A stretch of 64,000 nt of DNA from positions 91,843,152 to 91,907,151 of the forward strand of contig NC_067285.1 of the NCBI RefSeq assembly GCF_020740795.1, read 5' to 3'. A program made the position numbers and the translations under genes. The DNA is from Apus apus (Eukaryota > Chordata > Aves > Apodiformes > Apodidae). Shown piece after piece: positions 35,401 through 48,167 of the stretch. The notes beneath the pieces are model-generated. The model did not search any database. It was not told the origin of the DNA and was given only the letters and a program-made list of their open reading frames with translations. Each line of letters opens with the position of its first letter. The first letter of the stretch is position 1.

Positions 35401-38400
35401 GGTGCTATATGGTAAAGGAAGCCAGAGTTAATGGGCTTTATTTTCTAAAAAAAATTAAAACAAACCCCTCAAACATCCCAAAGCAAGCTACATGGATAGC
35501 ACTCTCAAAAATGAGTTCTACACAACAGTAATGATTTTAAAGTAGTCTATTCCTACTTTTTTAAACCAGCTTTCTTGGAGCAGCTTCATTGCATACTACT
35601 CTCCTGCAGCCTGAGTACTGTTAGAATCAAATTTTATCAGTATAGTTTTATTTTAATAGGGCAAGATGGAAAAATAAGAGCCTGGGCAAGATATTGCCGG
35701 CCTATCTTTCTAATTCAACTTCATTCAGCAAGATTGCTGATCAAGTAAGAGGCCTGTTGCAGAGCAGTTCCTTGCTGACGCTGGAGGACACTTAGGGTTC
35801 CCAGAGGCTGGAGCATGTCTGGCTGGGTTAAGTGTGAAGCCCAGCACCTTGGGGGAGGCCAGGGGGAGGTGAGCAAGGAAGAGGATGGGATAGCAACCCT
35901 TTGCTCCCTGGGGCCCTTGGTGAGCTGGAAAAAATTCTGCCAGCGCAAGGTCCTGTACATCGAGGATCACAGAAAGCAGCTGTATTTATGTGCTTATCTT
36001 AAACCTACATGTTTTAAAGGAATTTACTCAACATGGCAATCTGCTTAGAAGAAAAAAAATGTCCGGACTAGAAGTGTTTTATTTAAACACTCTTCTTGGT
36101 TGCATTTCTCTGAGATTTATAAACTTAAATAAGTCATAGAGGGGTTATTTGAGTGAACGAGCCAGAGGCCAATGACAGAGCTGAAAAAGAGCAAAGTCGT
36201 CCCGCAACCCTACATATTGAGCTGCCACTAGGTCACTGTGGCTTTGTAGCTGTCCCAGGGAGAGTGCTCTATATTTCAAAAATGAAAGTGAGTTCAATAT
36301 GGCAAAATTAAGACAAAGTTCGAAGCTGTGATCTGTAGTGGAGCAAATGCAGGCTAGAAGTTAACTTGCAAGGAGCAACAACAGTTATTCATGGAAGGGC
36401 TTTAAATGCTGTGAGCTTTCTATCTCTCAATTATGAATAAAATTATCTCCTAAAAAGTATGTAGCCATTTGGAAAAGAAGTCATTTGGGCAAGTGCTATG
36501 ACCCAGCTTCTTTACAATGTAAACCGAAAAGTTTCCTGATACACAGTCTATAAATTGATCTACACGTTTCCAAACCCTCTAGTGGCAAAGGGACATAGAC
36601 ACTATTTGCTCTCAGGTTAGTAATTCATTTGATCTGTTAATGACTTGTGGAATATTTTCTTAGCCCCATAGCTGAAATCACTATGTTCTGGATTACTATT
36701 TCCAATATTCCAGGAAGTGAAATGACTCAATTTCTTGTTCCTTGCCTTTTTTTAAGTAAAGCATCGGCCCTATCTACTTCTTGTCTCTAATGACCTGCTT
36801 AAATTTTCCTATTTCAGACTTCCTGTAAGAAAACCAGTAATGAATAAACATGTCAGCTATCAGTGCTGTGAATCTCAGCCTACATCAAGTAAATGTGTAG
36901 ACAAAGTCCTGACTGATTTGTGGTAATGCAGAAATTTTTCATAACCCCATATGAAACTTAGTCTTGTTTCCTAATGCAATTCTTTGTTGTCATATCCTTA
37001 AATGACCTACAAGTAAATAATTATGTGTTTGCCTGTATAAACAAGTTGATGATAGGTAAGATATTGGCAGTAGACATTTTTTTTCAGCTTTGATCCTTAG
37101 CCAGTTTATTTTCAGGTGTCCAGTAGGCTACACTAGGCATGACTGACCAAAGTGTTGGTAATAGACCGGGCAGCTGGTCCTAATGTTGCATTGTGCAAGA
37201 ATGTATTGCCTTTAAGAATTTTAGATTTTTGTTGAAAATGATGATGGTATTCTGATATTTTCTCCCAAAGCCCTATCATTCTGACACTTTTTTTTTTTTT
37301 CTGAAACAAATAGGTATACTGATATATCTTGTAACTATTCTTTTCCTCACTTTTGATTGGATAAGAATGCATGTGAGTAATGTGGCATGAGAAACTTCCC
37401 TTTTTCTTTTCCTTCCTTTTCAACTGGATGAAAAGCTAGACCACAGAATTTTAGGACAGAAAAACCCATCTGTTTTTGGCATCATACAAGTTTAAATTAG
37501 CTGCAAGCATTTAGCTTTTTGTTAAGGATTTTCACTTCACTCCACTCTCAGGTTGAGAATTCAGAGACAGGAATTAAGAGCAGGATATTCCAAATCTGTA
37601 ATAACATCAGTGGAAGGTGTTAGGCTCACACCAGCCTCTGACACACACATCCAGCTGGACTAGACGGTCTTCTGGAAGCCCAGAGAGACTGGTTATATGG
37701 CCATGTCCAGCCCAATTTAATTTTAATAATTTAAAAATTAATAATTAGCCATTTGAAGTGGTGATATATCACACATTTGACTTGCAAAGGAATCAACCTC
37801 TGCTTCATGCCTGCCTTGCAGGGCTCCTCCAAGAACAAGCTCAGCCATATCTGCTGATGATCTACCTGAGGAAAACCTTTCCCAGTCCCACCCTTCTGGG
37901 TATTGATAGGGCAGCAAATTAAAAACTCAGAGCCTCTGGCATAGGGGTGGCTGTTTCAGATACAGGAGAAACTGAAGATTCCTCCTGCTGTCTTACTTTG
38001 ATGTTAATCAGATATCAAGACATTGGCAGGTTCTTCAGCACACTATCTAAGCCAATGATGGAATTTCTACCGGTAGGCTTGAAGCCCCTGGCAATCTGGC
38101 CCTGTTTCCACAGTCCTTATGAGCCCTGTTATTGCTATTCCTGATTGGAATTCGAGGCCTTCAGAAATTCAGTTGATGTTAGAGCCAAACTCAGAACTCT
38201 GGAGCTCTCCATTCCTGGGCACCTCATGGGGCTGAGGAATATGCATACCTCCTGTGCCCGAGCGGGCATGCCCAGCCACCACAGGCAGCCGCTGAGTGAT
38301 CAGGTACGTTTTCTGAAGGGTCAGTTCGTACCCGGCTACAGCTGTTACAATCTCTGTAAGAGATAATACAACAAAATGTAGGTGTAGTTGAAATGCCAAA

Positions 38401-38734
38401 AGTAGACATATGAGTAGTGGGTCAGGAGTCTCATTTTTTTCTCCCTTTTCTTCTCTTACAAAACACTCATGCATTACACCACCGACCCAGAGCCCATGCC
38501 AGCTTATGTATGCACGGGAAAGGCATCTCACTTCATGCCCTATCCAATGCCACATAGCTTTTGTTAGGCATATGATTTTATAAACAAACATGTAACGATC
38601 AATTCATCATCTGTATTACACGGTACCTTACCATGACCAGAGACACTGAGATGGAAAAAATCACATCTAATTCATATCTGCTCAGAGACTCAGCTTGCTC
38701 CTCAGTGAGTCCTTCTATGCAGCTTTTTTTAATA
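35401..38734. other. Unique non-coding DNA
   Basis: No supportable gene. A T14 run lies at about 37289-37302. The 140-codon minus frame at 38169-38591 is not recognised. A moderately CpG-containing, high-complexity part at 36150-36620 could be conserved, but nothing in the single sequence proves it. Confidence 0.45.
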
Positions 38735-38790
38735 TGTGCTGTCACTTAATTTTATACTGTGCTCTCTCATAGGTAAAATGGAAATGGATT
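38735..38790 (+). repeat. MIR-like SINE remnant (short)
   Basis: 'gtcacttaattttatactgtgc' followed by 'aggtaaaatggaaatgg' follows the MIR order GTCACTTAACCTCTCTGTGCC...CTGTAAAATGGGAAT. It is short and diverged. Confidence 0.3.
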
Positions 38791-40074
38791 TTCCATTTTC
38801 TTTACAGTCTTTTCCTTATGGGTAGTTTTACTGTAACTAGTAACAAAATTAAACTCAGTGATGATATAATAGTTTGCAAAAAACCCCACACTGTGCACCA
38901 TGCATACTCCAGAAAACCATAGTAGTGGCTCTGTAGGGATGTGGCAAGCAATTCAGACCTGTTAGATGAAAGAAACCCAAACAAGATAGTAATTTGTAAT
39001 GTGTACATCAGTTAAATGCAATAGTAAACAAGGCATGGTTTGCCTCCTTGTCCACACTTGGTCATGTAGTGTGATTTAAAAGGTTGCAGCAAACATGAGA
39101 CACCCACATGCAGCTGGCAGCTATGACACAAGGGAAATCTGTCATGAGATGTGAATATATGAGCAGTGTATAGTTGGGGATGAGGTGGGCACCCTCTAGT
39201 ATTCGCAGGTAGTACTAGGAAACTGTACAGAAGCAGCTGAACAGAGTCTATAACAAAGCATGTGGCAGAGTTGTTTTTCTAGTTGGCATGCGTCAGCTCA
39301 TGGCTTGCATCCCAGTGGTCATTATGTAAAACAATTTGCATAGAGTTTTGCTAAATGTTAAGTCATGATCAGAATTTCAAAATAAACATTGGTATTTAGT
39401 TGAAGAATTGCTTGTTTGTTTTGGGGTGTTTTTAAAATTTTTTTTATTTTTATTTGTCATTTCTCTTCTTTAGTCCTTGTGGTATCATTAACTTTTTCTG
39501 TGCCTATACAAAACCTTGAAGGTAGTGAGAGGTGCTGGCATTCCTCTCTCAGTTCAGTCACATGAATTCCCAGTGTGTTCATTGCTCAGAAATGGCAGGC
39601 ATGGCAGAGGCTTACACACAAGACCAAGATGGAAATAAATGGAAAACTCAGCATAGCTATAAATAGGCAGAGCTATTATTTAAGCTTGCACACATAGGAA
39701 TTAGCTGATTAAGAAGGATCTTTGGTATGAAAATTCTCTAAAGAGAATAACTGGAGAGGCCCCAAACAATGTTATGTTTGCCAAATGACAAAAAAACCAG
39801 TAGTTTTTTCTTTAAAGGGTATTGGAAAGGACCCCCAAAAAGGACCATAGCATCCTTTCCAAGTCTGATAAACATGAAGAGTTAGTCAACTGAGATAATC
39901 AAAGACAACAGGGGCAACTCCATCTCTATGGGGAGAAAACATTTTTCACAGTAGTAGCTACTGAATCTAACAGTAAGATCCAGTGATGCAAGACATGAAG
40001 GTAGAAAAATTGCTATTGGAAATGAGGTAAAATATTTTAATTGTGAAGTTGATTACTGACTGGAGGACCTGAGT
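38791..40074. other. Unique non-coding DNA
   Basis: No gene or clear repeat. Low-complexity T-rich sequence lies at about 39417-39455. Confidence 0.4.
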
Positions 40075-40262
40075 GAGGGCTGTGTTCAGTTGTCCACCAC
40101 CTGAAGTCTTTATATCAAGACTGAATGTCTCTCTGAAACTATTTTATTTCCTCTTGAGATTACTAGACTTCATGCAGAAATCACTGGGAGAAATTCTGTG
40201 GTCTGCATTTGGAGAAGGTGTCAACATAGTCCCTTTTGACCTTAAAACCTGTGAAAAAATCA
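40075..40262 (+). repeat. Ancient CR1 (amniote-type) 3' end
   Basis: 'ccacctgaagtctttatatcaagactgaatgtctc', then 'gacttcatgcagaaatcactgggagaaattctgtgg' and 'tagtcccttttgaccttaaaacctgtgaa' match the 3' end of the older CR1 group found across reptiles (consensus type ATCACTGGGTGAAATTCTATGG ... CCCTTCTGACCTTAAAATCTATGAA). It differs from the young avian CR1 copies elsewhere here. Its divergence fits an insertion predating modern birds. Confidence 0.72.
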
Positions 40263-41502
40263 GCCATTTTTCTGCCCTGTCATAAGAAGGCATTCCTTGA
40301 CAGGTCAGAGGGTATGAATGAAGAAACATAATTGACTTCAGAAGAAACATATCACTTTACTTACATAGAAAAGGAAATACCAGATGGACTTGCCATTGCT
40401 GTCAGTCTGTTGCAGGGTGGCACGGTGTTTATACAGCATTAGCACAAAAGGAGGCTAATCTCTAAAAAGATAGGCACTCTGATAATAAGTCTGAATAAAG
40501 GAAAACATGCTCCTTGGGATTACTGCTGAAGTATGGCTACAGAGGAGGTTGCTGAGGCCTTCAGTCTCCAGGTCAGCACAAAAGACCAGGCTGGGTCAAG
40601 TTTATCAAAGCTATGAGGACACACATGAGAACACTGACTAACTGCTAACTTTTGACATCAATATATATATTTGATGGATACTTTCAGTCTTTACCATTTT
40701 GAAGACAGTGGGCAACTTCAGCCATTGTTTTCTGTTGAAATAGGATTTGACTCTTCAAATATGTGTAGAAATGGAAACCTGAGCTTGTTGATGTTTTCTT
40801 TGCCAGTCACTTAAGACCAGGGCTGTGACTTTCAGTTAAGTAGAAGGGTTTCCTGGATAAAACAAACAAGAATGTGGTTCCATGCTTTAAGTTTGATTTT
40901 GAAATTATCATAACAGAAACAAAAGAAGTACCATTTTCTGGGAGATTACAAAGATTAAGAAAACAACCCCTTCCAAAACAAACAGTATAATTACAATGGT
41001 AGAAAAAAGCATGTGAATAAAGCAAACTGGATCCACCAAATGAAAACGCGATGACGCTGTAACACTACCCTCCTTCACCAAGCTCACCCAGTCTGACGTT
41101 CAAATAAATCAGATAGGGGTGTGTTTGAGAGGGATTAGTTCACTGAAGGCATCTGACCCCAGGTCAGAAATTGAATGATGAACTGCATGGCTCCAGGCAC
41201 TTGCCTCAGGATTGAGCAGTAACCTGCATGGATATGCCCCACTGAAAATTATCCAGATGATCTGGTTCATCAGGTCAAAATGATCCCAGCTTCCCACCCC
41301 ACCCTGTGTCTCACCTGGCACATCCATAAGTGAGGCTTCGTATTCCTTCAAGCTCCCTGTGGCACTGGGTTGAGGTAAGCTGCAGGAAGGCCCCTGGCCA
41401 GCCCTCTGACAGGCACATGCTCCATTTCATGCAAGGCAGCAAAATAAACACAAACGCGGCATTTTCAGAAAATCCTGCTCTCTTAAGTCAACATGAAAAT
41501 CC
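40263..41502. other. Unique non-coding DNA
   Basis: No gene. A short ATATATATAT run lies at about 40662-40671. Confidence 0.4.
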
Positions 41503-41518
41503 CTGCTGACGTCAGCAG
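41503..41518. promoter_or_regulatory. Perfect palindrome containing a CRE-type Maf recognition element
   Basis: CTGCTGACGTCAGCAG is a perfect 16-bp palindrome. Its inner 14 bases, TGCTGACGTCAGCA (41504-41517), equal the known CRE-type MARE bound by large and small Maf bZIP proteins. The central TGACGTCA is also the full consensus for CREB/ATF factors. An exact 14-bp match is very unlikely by chance in 64 kb, more so as it keeps a CpG. No promoter or exon is visible beside it, so a distal enhancer is the likeliest role if it is used. Confidence 0.6.
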
Positions 41519-44500
41519 ACACAGGCTTAGCTCGGTGCTTACTGCTTTTAAGACTCATTCACCTGTCCTTGCAGGTGGTGAAGCAGGACACCCCAGCACG
41601 TACACATCCATCAGGCGCTGACACCTGTGTGGAGACAGCAACATGGAGATCTGCATCAGCCCTCAGGTTCAGCAGGTCCTGGTTGGCCTCCAAATGAAAC
41701 ACAAAGCTGAGGAACCAACCTGCAGAGCTTGGTACTGGGGATAGGTGACCTTCTGCAAGGTTCAACAGCCTGGCCACACTGCTTCTGATGGGAGGAGACT
41801 CTTCCTGGGAGATTCCCAAGGGAGAAATGCATCAGGAGTTCATGACTTGACCACTTAGAAAAAGAAGGTGAAGTTTCATCTGTCTAACTATCAGCGAAGT
41901 CCATTTTTACCAAAAATTGAAATGCAGAGCCTTCTTCCTGTGTAGCATCCCCTCATATTTTCTCTGCGTTGGGCCAATCCACATCTTTTACATAAAAATA
42001 TTTCCTTCTTCACTAGAGCTACCTCAGGCTGTTCAGGAGAGAAATAGTTGTTGCAATAAAGATATACCCCAACTCCAACCTGCATTCATCTCAGGACTCA
42101 GGGCAGGCCAGCCTCTCCAGCCCCACCTCCCCTCTCCTTTCTCGTGGCCTAGAGAAGCCTTTCTGGCTGCCTCCTCTGCCCCTACACCTGACCTGAAACG
42201 TTGCCCTCCTCCCTTGACATAATGCCAGATCTCACAGCTGGTGATGTCCTCCCTTCCCCTTACACAAGCATGAGGGAGGGGCTGTGGTCTGGCTGCAGAC
42301 ATGCTAGGCTGGAAGTGTCTCTGCAAAGTAAGCTTAGCTTGAGCCGACTGCTGTAGCCATATCTCATGTGAAATCTGAGCTTCTTATGTGACGGTCCTGT
42401 GCGGTCACCTCTGTAAAGGTAGCCCCGTGTTTCTGAGAAATGCCTGCTCAGGTGCTTGCGCAAAGAAGAGCTGGCTGCTCCTACCCATGCTGAGAGACAG
42501 CTTGGGGAGATGAATATGGTGGCTCCCCCAGCAAGACTTTCCCATGTGGGTTCACACCTTGATCAGGCGTGAAACCAGATCCTGAGAGAACACTGAATGG
42601 AGAAAAACCATGCACTTAAACCTTTCAGGCGTCACACAAATAAGAGCAGTCACATAAGTTAGTGGTATAGATTAACTGTGCCAGTGATCCCTGGAAATGC
42701 CTACATGTCTCGTTTTCAGTAGAAAATACTCAGAGCAATTTTGCCTGAAACTGTCCCAAGATTAAAGAGCAAAAATAAGGAGGGTGGGGAGGTGTATTAT
42801 CGAATGGATGGGACTTAAAGAAGTTAGCATAATTATATGACACTGGAACATGAGAAGGCATTCTTCTACACAATATTACAATAATATTTCAACAAGGTTT
42901 ATGATCTGTGCCATCACCCCCAAGGCTGTCATTGCAGCAGTTGGTACTGGCTGCCTGGCAAGGAGCACTGTGAGATATTCAGTTTCTCTAATAATTAAGA
43001 GCTCACTTTTGCCAGCTGATGAGCGTTCCCATCTCCTGTCCCTTTCAGCTGAAGACAGGAAAAGTCATATCTGCATGACAAGAAGTTTTGGCAGGATGAG
43101 AGCTCTGAGAGGGCCAAAATTTTCCTCATAGATTTACATGTCAAAAAAAATAAAAATCAAGAACTAAAAGACTTAAAAATCAACAGCTCTGTCTACCGAT
43201 ACATAAATCTCATTTTCTTGCCTCTCTCCTGATCTGGGGTTTTAAGAACATGCTGGATTGTGGAAGGCCATTTCAGCCCTGCATAATGAAAATGTGGTCT
43301 GAGGAAAGGATGAATCATGGCTCAGCTGTTAAATACAGGACATCCAACCTCTACAAATGAACTTTTTGGTATAAATCAGACAAAACAAAAAATGTTACCC
43401 ATGGGTAGAAGGAGGTATCTTGATGAAATGTCTGGAGAAGAAAGCTTAATTCTATATCATGAATGTTCTTGTCAAGAACATTGTGGAGAATCTGAGAGAA
43501 TCTGTGGATTCCTAGTATTGAAATTATGTCAAACTCAGAATACAGAGTTAGGAACAGGATGTGTCAGAGCCATCCTAAGCAGGCATCCACAGAGCATCCT
43601 GTGGCATTCAAATCAACACATACATTTTATAAACCCTGAAGAACATATTTGATCCATGGAGAGTTGGACCATTTAAAGGCTTGTTAATAGCCCAGATTTT
43701 TTTTATGCTGCAATTGAGAAAGCAGCTTTTTTGCAGTCATTCAAAGTGGAGACTACTGTGAGATAAGCAGGTTTTTGAACACTCTTGCTCCTTCTTCCAT
43801 TTATTGACTGAGGAATAACATTGACAGGGTCATGGCGAACATCAGTCAAAACCCTGAAGACCTAGATTTCACAAATTATACCTGAATCATTGACCAGATG
43901 TGGTGGCGTGTGACTGCAAAGACTGACAACAGGAAGAAACTGAGAGAAGCAGACCTTACAAAGCAGGAAGCTGATAAAGGCAGTGTAGATAAAAAACGAT
44001 CCTGAATAATGTAGCAAAACACACAGACTGAAAAAACAGACTAATTTAGGCTGGAAAATTTATGAGTTTGTCCTGTGACATAAAAGGACATACTAGTACT
44101 GGGGCTGGAGGAGAACTGGTAGCTTTTACTGTTGCAAAGTGGTGTGGAAATTAAGATTAATGGAGAAATAAACTTCAATTCTAAACATAAACGTGAAGGG
44201 AGTTTTATTGAACAGGTCAGAGACAGTGAGGACCACAAGGAAACTGATGAGAATATTTCTAAACATTGCTGTCACTCCATGTTTTAGACATTAATGGGTG
44301 GCTGGATGGATAACGAATGAGAGCACAATGTAGTACAAGAGAGATGCATCAAAGCTACTGTTAAAGAAAGTGGAGATGGATTAACCACTAGCTGAGGAAA
44401 TCAGATATCAGAGCTAGCAAACAAACCCTGGAGTGAAGTCTATAGGGAACAGAAAAAAAGGAAGACCATAAAGGTTTCTGCTAAAGAAGATGCAGCTGGC

Positions 44501-45849
44501 TTGCAAAGACATCAAACAGCAGTCTGAGACAAAGATGAGCTAAGGTTCATCTTTGAGGCTCTCAGTGTCTCCTAAATGAGTACTATTTAACAAAAGACTT
44601 GCTCTAGTATGTCTTTACATCGGTAAGTCTCTGTGAATTCCACTGAAAAATGGAGCTCTCTTAAATGAAGGTTTACAGGCATTCTTGCAAGGGTGACACT
44701 TCACTGTGGATTAAGGAGACACGGCCTACTTAACTGCTACCTGCTTGTAGTATATGGGAACTGCAACATATGCCATTTTAAAAAAAGAACTTCTTTGAGT
44801 TTTTTGCTCTGTGCTACTACTCTGCTGATGGCTGCTGACAGCCAAAGCAATCTTAGGGAAAAAGACAAGTTTCAGCCTTTACTTACTCTGCCACAGCAGT
44901 GACCTTGCTCTGCTCTCCTCCATTCTGTCCTCTCACTGACTGCAAATCACTCCCATTTTCCACTTCGTTCCACACCACCCTGAACATTTCTTTTTGTCAG
45001 CCATTCATTTTCCATTCAGTTTAGCCACCAGCTTCTCCCACTGCCTTTACAATTTTATTGTTACAAAGAAGCAGGGACCACAAGATTGGCTTGAAATTAT
45101 ATGGAAGAGAGGAACAGACACAAGGAGCTGTATCTTCACACGTTTTATGAAAAGGATGTGGAAATAGAAGTCACTGTCCTTTATGGAGGGAGCAAGCTTC
45201 AGAGGAGGAGAAGCCACAGAAATGTTTTGTGTTACACATTGGTGCAAGGCTAGCTAGTAATGTTGGTGTGAACTAACCAAATCACCAAAATAAATTATAT
45301 AAAGCATATACACAGAGCTTTCATGTCAAGAACCTTGCTGAGTGATTGCACTGTGCCTAGTGCTTATCAATACAGGAAAAAATTAACCATCTAACCAAAA
45401 CATAATATTTTATAATTCAGGCTATTAGAACTTAGACAGAGGTGGAATTATTGACATTTACAAACTCATTTTCCAAGACAGGCATCAGCAAAAAAAGGGG
45501 GAATATCTAACCCAAAGGTAGGATTGTAATGCACAAAATGAATAACGCACACAGCAAATTATTAATTAATTAATGGTGTCATAAACTTTTACTGCCTACT
45601 CTTTCAGAAAGTGTAAACTCATTTGAGTAAAAGTAATGGTCAACTCAAGCTAAAATGGAGAGAAAATTATTCTGATATTGCAAGCAGACAAGTAAAAAAC
45701 TCTTACAGAACATTTTTTTTATATTTCCCACCTCACCTGACACTGGAACTATAAAAAAAAACCCCAACAAAAAATACAGTATTTCCAGTGTAATGATTAA
45801 TCAAAATACTTCACAAAGTTCTCAACATACATGGATAAGAACATAAATT
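41519..45849. other. Unique non-coding DNA
   Basis: No supportable gene. Frames of 86-111 codons (41559-41819 minus, 41917-42222 plus, 42033-42326 minus, 43317-43652 plus) lack recognisable domains. A pyrimidine-rich, moderately GC-rich patch lies at 42070-42260. Confidence 0.45.
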
Positions 45850-46236
45850 CATAGGCTCATAGAAGGGTTTGGGTTGGAAGGGACCTTAAAGATCATCTAG
45901 GTCCAACCTCCCTGCATGGGCAGGGACACCTCCCACTAGAGCAGGTTGCTCAGAGCCCCATCCAGCCTGGCCTTGAACACTTCCAGGAAGAGGACATCCA
46001 CAACTTCTATGGGCAACCTGTTCCAGTGTCTGACCACCCTCACACTAGAGAATTTCTTCCTAATGTCTAACCCAAATCTCCCTTCTTTCAGTTTAAAGCC
46101 ATTCCCCCTTGTGCTCTTAGGGTTTTCTTCCTTCCCTGCTTTTCTCCAGCCCCGTCAGATACTGGAAGGTTGCTATAAGGTCTGCCCGGAGCCTTCTCTT
46201 CTCCAGGCTGAAATTCCTCAGTGTTGTCTCCAAATA
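45850..46236 (-). repeat. CR1 LINE 3' end, long well-preserved copy
   Basis: The minus-strand CR1 has the full sequence of hallmarks: 'ataggctcatagaagggtttgggttggaagggacc', 'gggcagggacacctcccactag', 'ggcaacctgttccagtgtctgaccaccctcac', 'tttaaagccattcccccttgtgct' and 'gcccggagccttctcttctccaggctgaa'. The 108-codon plus frame inside is a shadow of the repeat. The right edge is approximate. Confidence 0.95.
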
Positions 46237-47255
46237 CAGCTCCTAGTTATCCTAATATTCACTCATCTTTAATTGCCAGTGATTTCACTCATGACTTATT
46301 GACAGTTCCTGCCTCAAGAAGCTTTGCCAGTAAAATCAGTTGCAAAAGAGTAGCAGTGACATAAATATTTGTTCATGCAAACTTTTTTTGTCTTTAAACA
46401 CACCATCATTAAAACGTGGTTCTGTAAGAAGCAGAGTTATATTACCTCAGGCTATATCCTTCTATTCGAAGATCAAGGTCCTGATGATGCCCAATCCAGT
46501 CTCAAAGAGAAATAGCCTTCAGCTCAAATTTTGGAGTCACCATTTTTGGCAGAAAAAGCTTCAGCACATAAACTCACACAGTAGGGCGGGCATAACATTG
46601 AAAACCCTGGAGTGAAGTAAACCCAACCCTTCCTTGACCCTGCTATAAGTATGCTTGACACATGAAGCTGTTCTCCCAGTTGCCTTGGCTGCTTCCTAAC
46701 ATATTTTTTGAGGAACAGTGTCTGGTGGAAAATAGTTTCCTCATCCTACAAATCTACAAAATTTCAAATTCTTTCCTATCCTGAGTTGGAAGGAGCCCAA
46801 GACCTTTTGAAGGACTTTGCAAAAAATCAAGTGATGCCCCACAAGCCAAGATCCTGGTCTGAGGTGTTCAGCACTGATTGCCCTTCTCCCTGGGCTAGCA
46901 GGCCAGCCACTTGTTCCACCTGCCCTAAGGTGAGTGGAGCCACTAATTTAAAGAAAAAGCAATTATTTCTGTAAAATGAACAATTTTCTGTAACAAGTAT
47001 AGGAGCTTTCACAAAAACCACTGAAAAACACATTCCTTATCACTGCCCAACAGAGAAAACACTTGGGAGGGAAAACAGTGAGTGTTGTTCCTTTGGCCTG
47101 GATGTTCCTTTGGCAGTGGATGTTTCCAGCCTTGGGCTCTTTCCTCATCCCAGAGGAGGGCTCTAATCACCCTGCTGCTGGTGGGAAAGGGACTCATGGG
47201 ATGTTATGTCCACATAGTCTGTTCTGTCCTTGTAAGCACTCCTCTTTTTCTTAAA
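46237..47255. other. Unique non-coding DNA
   Basis: No gene. Overlapping frames on both strands at 46708-47254 have no recognisable domain. Confidence 0.4.
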
Positions 47256-47312
47256 TGAAAAATGAAGAAAAAGAAAGGGAAAAGGGGGAAAAAAGAAAAG
47301 GGGAGAAAATTT
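47256..47312. repeat. Homopurine tract (left of CpG island)
   Basis: Almost pure A/G sequence of GAAAAAGAAAGGGAAAAGGG type. Such tracts can form triplex DNA and often lie near promoters. Confidence 0.75.
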
Positions 47313-47439
47313 ATTCAATACATACACTTCTTAGTGAAAAATTGCTGAGCCTGATGAGACCAGGCAATATTTGATGAAAAGCATTTGGTTGCAAAATTCA
47401 CGACCAACTGAAGTTAAAAACTGCTATTCAGAGGGAGCT

Positions 47440-48070
47440 CCAACCACCACGGCTCTCGCGGGGTTCCTCTGTGTTTGCTTTTCCATATCCCCTGGTAAAT
47501 TTGCACGCGGGTTCAAGGTCTTCTGCTGCTGTGTGCGTGCCCTTTGCCAGCCCTGTTTTTATGACACACTCAGGAAGCTACACGGTGACCTTTACAGTCC
47601 AATTTCAGTACCAGCCGCAGCCTGGGACAAGCCACAGCCTCCCTCTCTCCTCTGGGGCTGCATCTCTCCCCGCAGCCCTCTCCCTGGCCGCGGGAGAGCA
47701 CCGGGACACGCAGAGCACCGCACAGCACCGCAGCGCGGCTGGGCTGCCCGACCCTCCGGAACCCTTCCTGTCCCTTGCCCGCGGCGCGCAGCTCCGGGGC
47801 GGATCTGCTCGCTTGGCTTTGCCCCCAGTACGCCCTTCCTGCCAATTTTTCTGCATTTGCATTCTGCTCGTGCTGCCAGCAGAAAAGGCGCTGCTCCCAT
47901 GAGCACCAGCCACACCTGCCGGTGGGTGACAGCGCAGGGACTGGCAGCACGGGCCCCCCGAAAGTTCAGCCTGCCCTGCCGCGCCTTCCTCGGCTGGCTT
48001 GGGCTGTCCTGCCTGGTGCTCTGTCCTCTTCTGCTTCAGCCACCCCTGCTCCCTTTGCCCTTTCCGTGGG
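47440..48070. promoter_or_regulatory. CpG island
   Basis: The densest CpG cluster of the window. About 19 CpGs lie within roughly 47650-47830, with more on both sides, in an otherwise CpG-poor region. A CCAAT motif is at about 47599. In birds such islands usually mark promoters or first exons. The plus frame of 260 codons (47371-48153) and minus frames of 158 and 126 codons overlap across it. The proteins are Pro/Ala/Arg-rich, with no recognised domain, as expected when GC-rich DNA lacks stop codons. A promoter of an lncRNA or alternative first exon is plausible; a real coding exon is unproven. Confidence 0.55.
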
Positions 48071-48167
48071 GCACTTTGCACAAGCCAGCACTTCTAGAAA
48101 TAATTAAGGAAAAAAACCCCAACCAACTCTGGAAGAGTACTTTTAAAGGCTGAATTGGTCACTGCTC

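Noticed and set aside
36585..36605. CTCF site (reverse complement of CCCTCTAGTGGC)
   Set aside because: The core is only partly matched; the bases expected after the GGG are wrong.
46780..46830. Another CR1 end (GAGTTGGAAGGAGCCC)
   Set aside because: Only about 16 bases resemble CR1 and the neighbouring sequence does not continue the match.
47371..48153. 260-codon plus-strand open frame as a protein-coding gene
   Set aside because: It lies across a CpG island where frames on both strands are open, is low in complexity (Pro/Ala/Arg/Leu), and shows no recognisable domain. It is reported as an island only.
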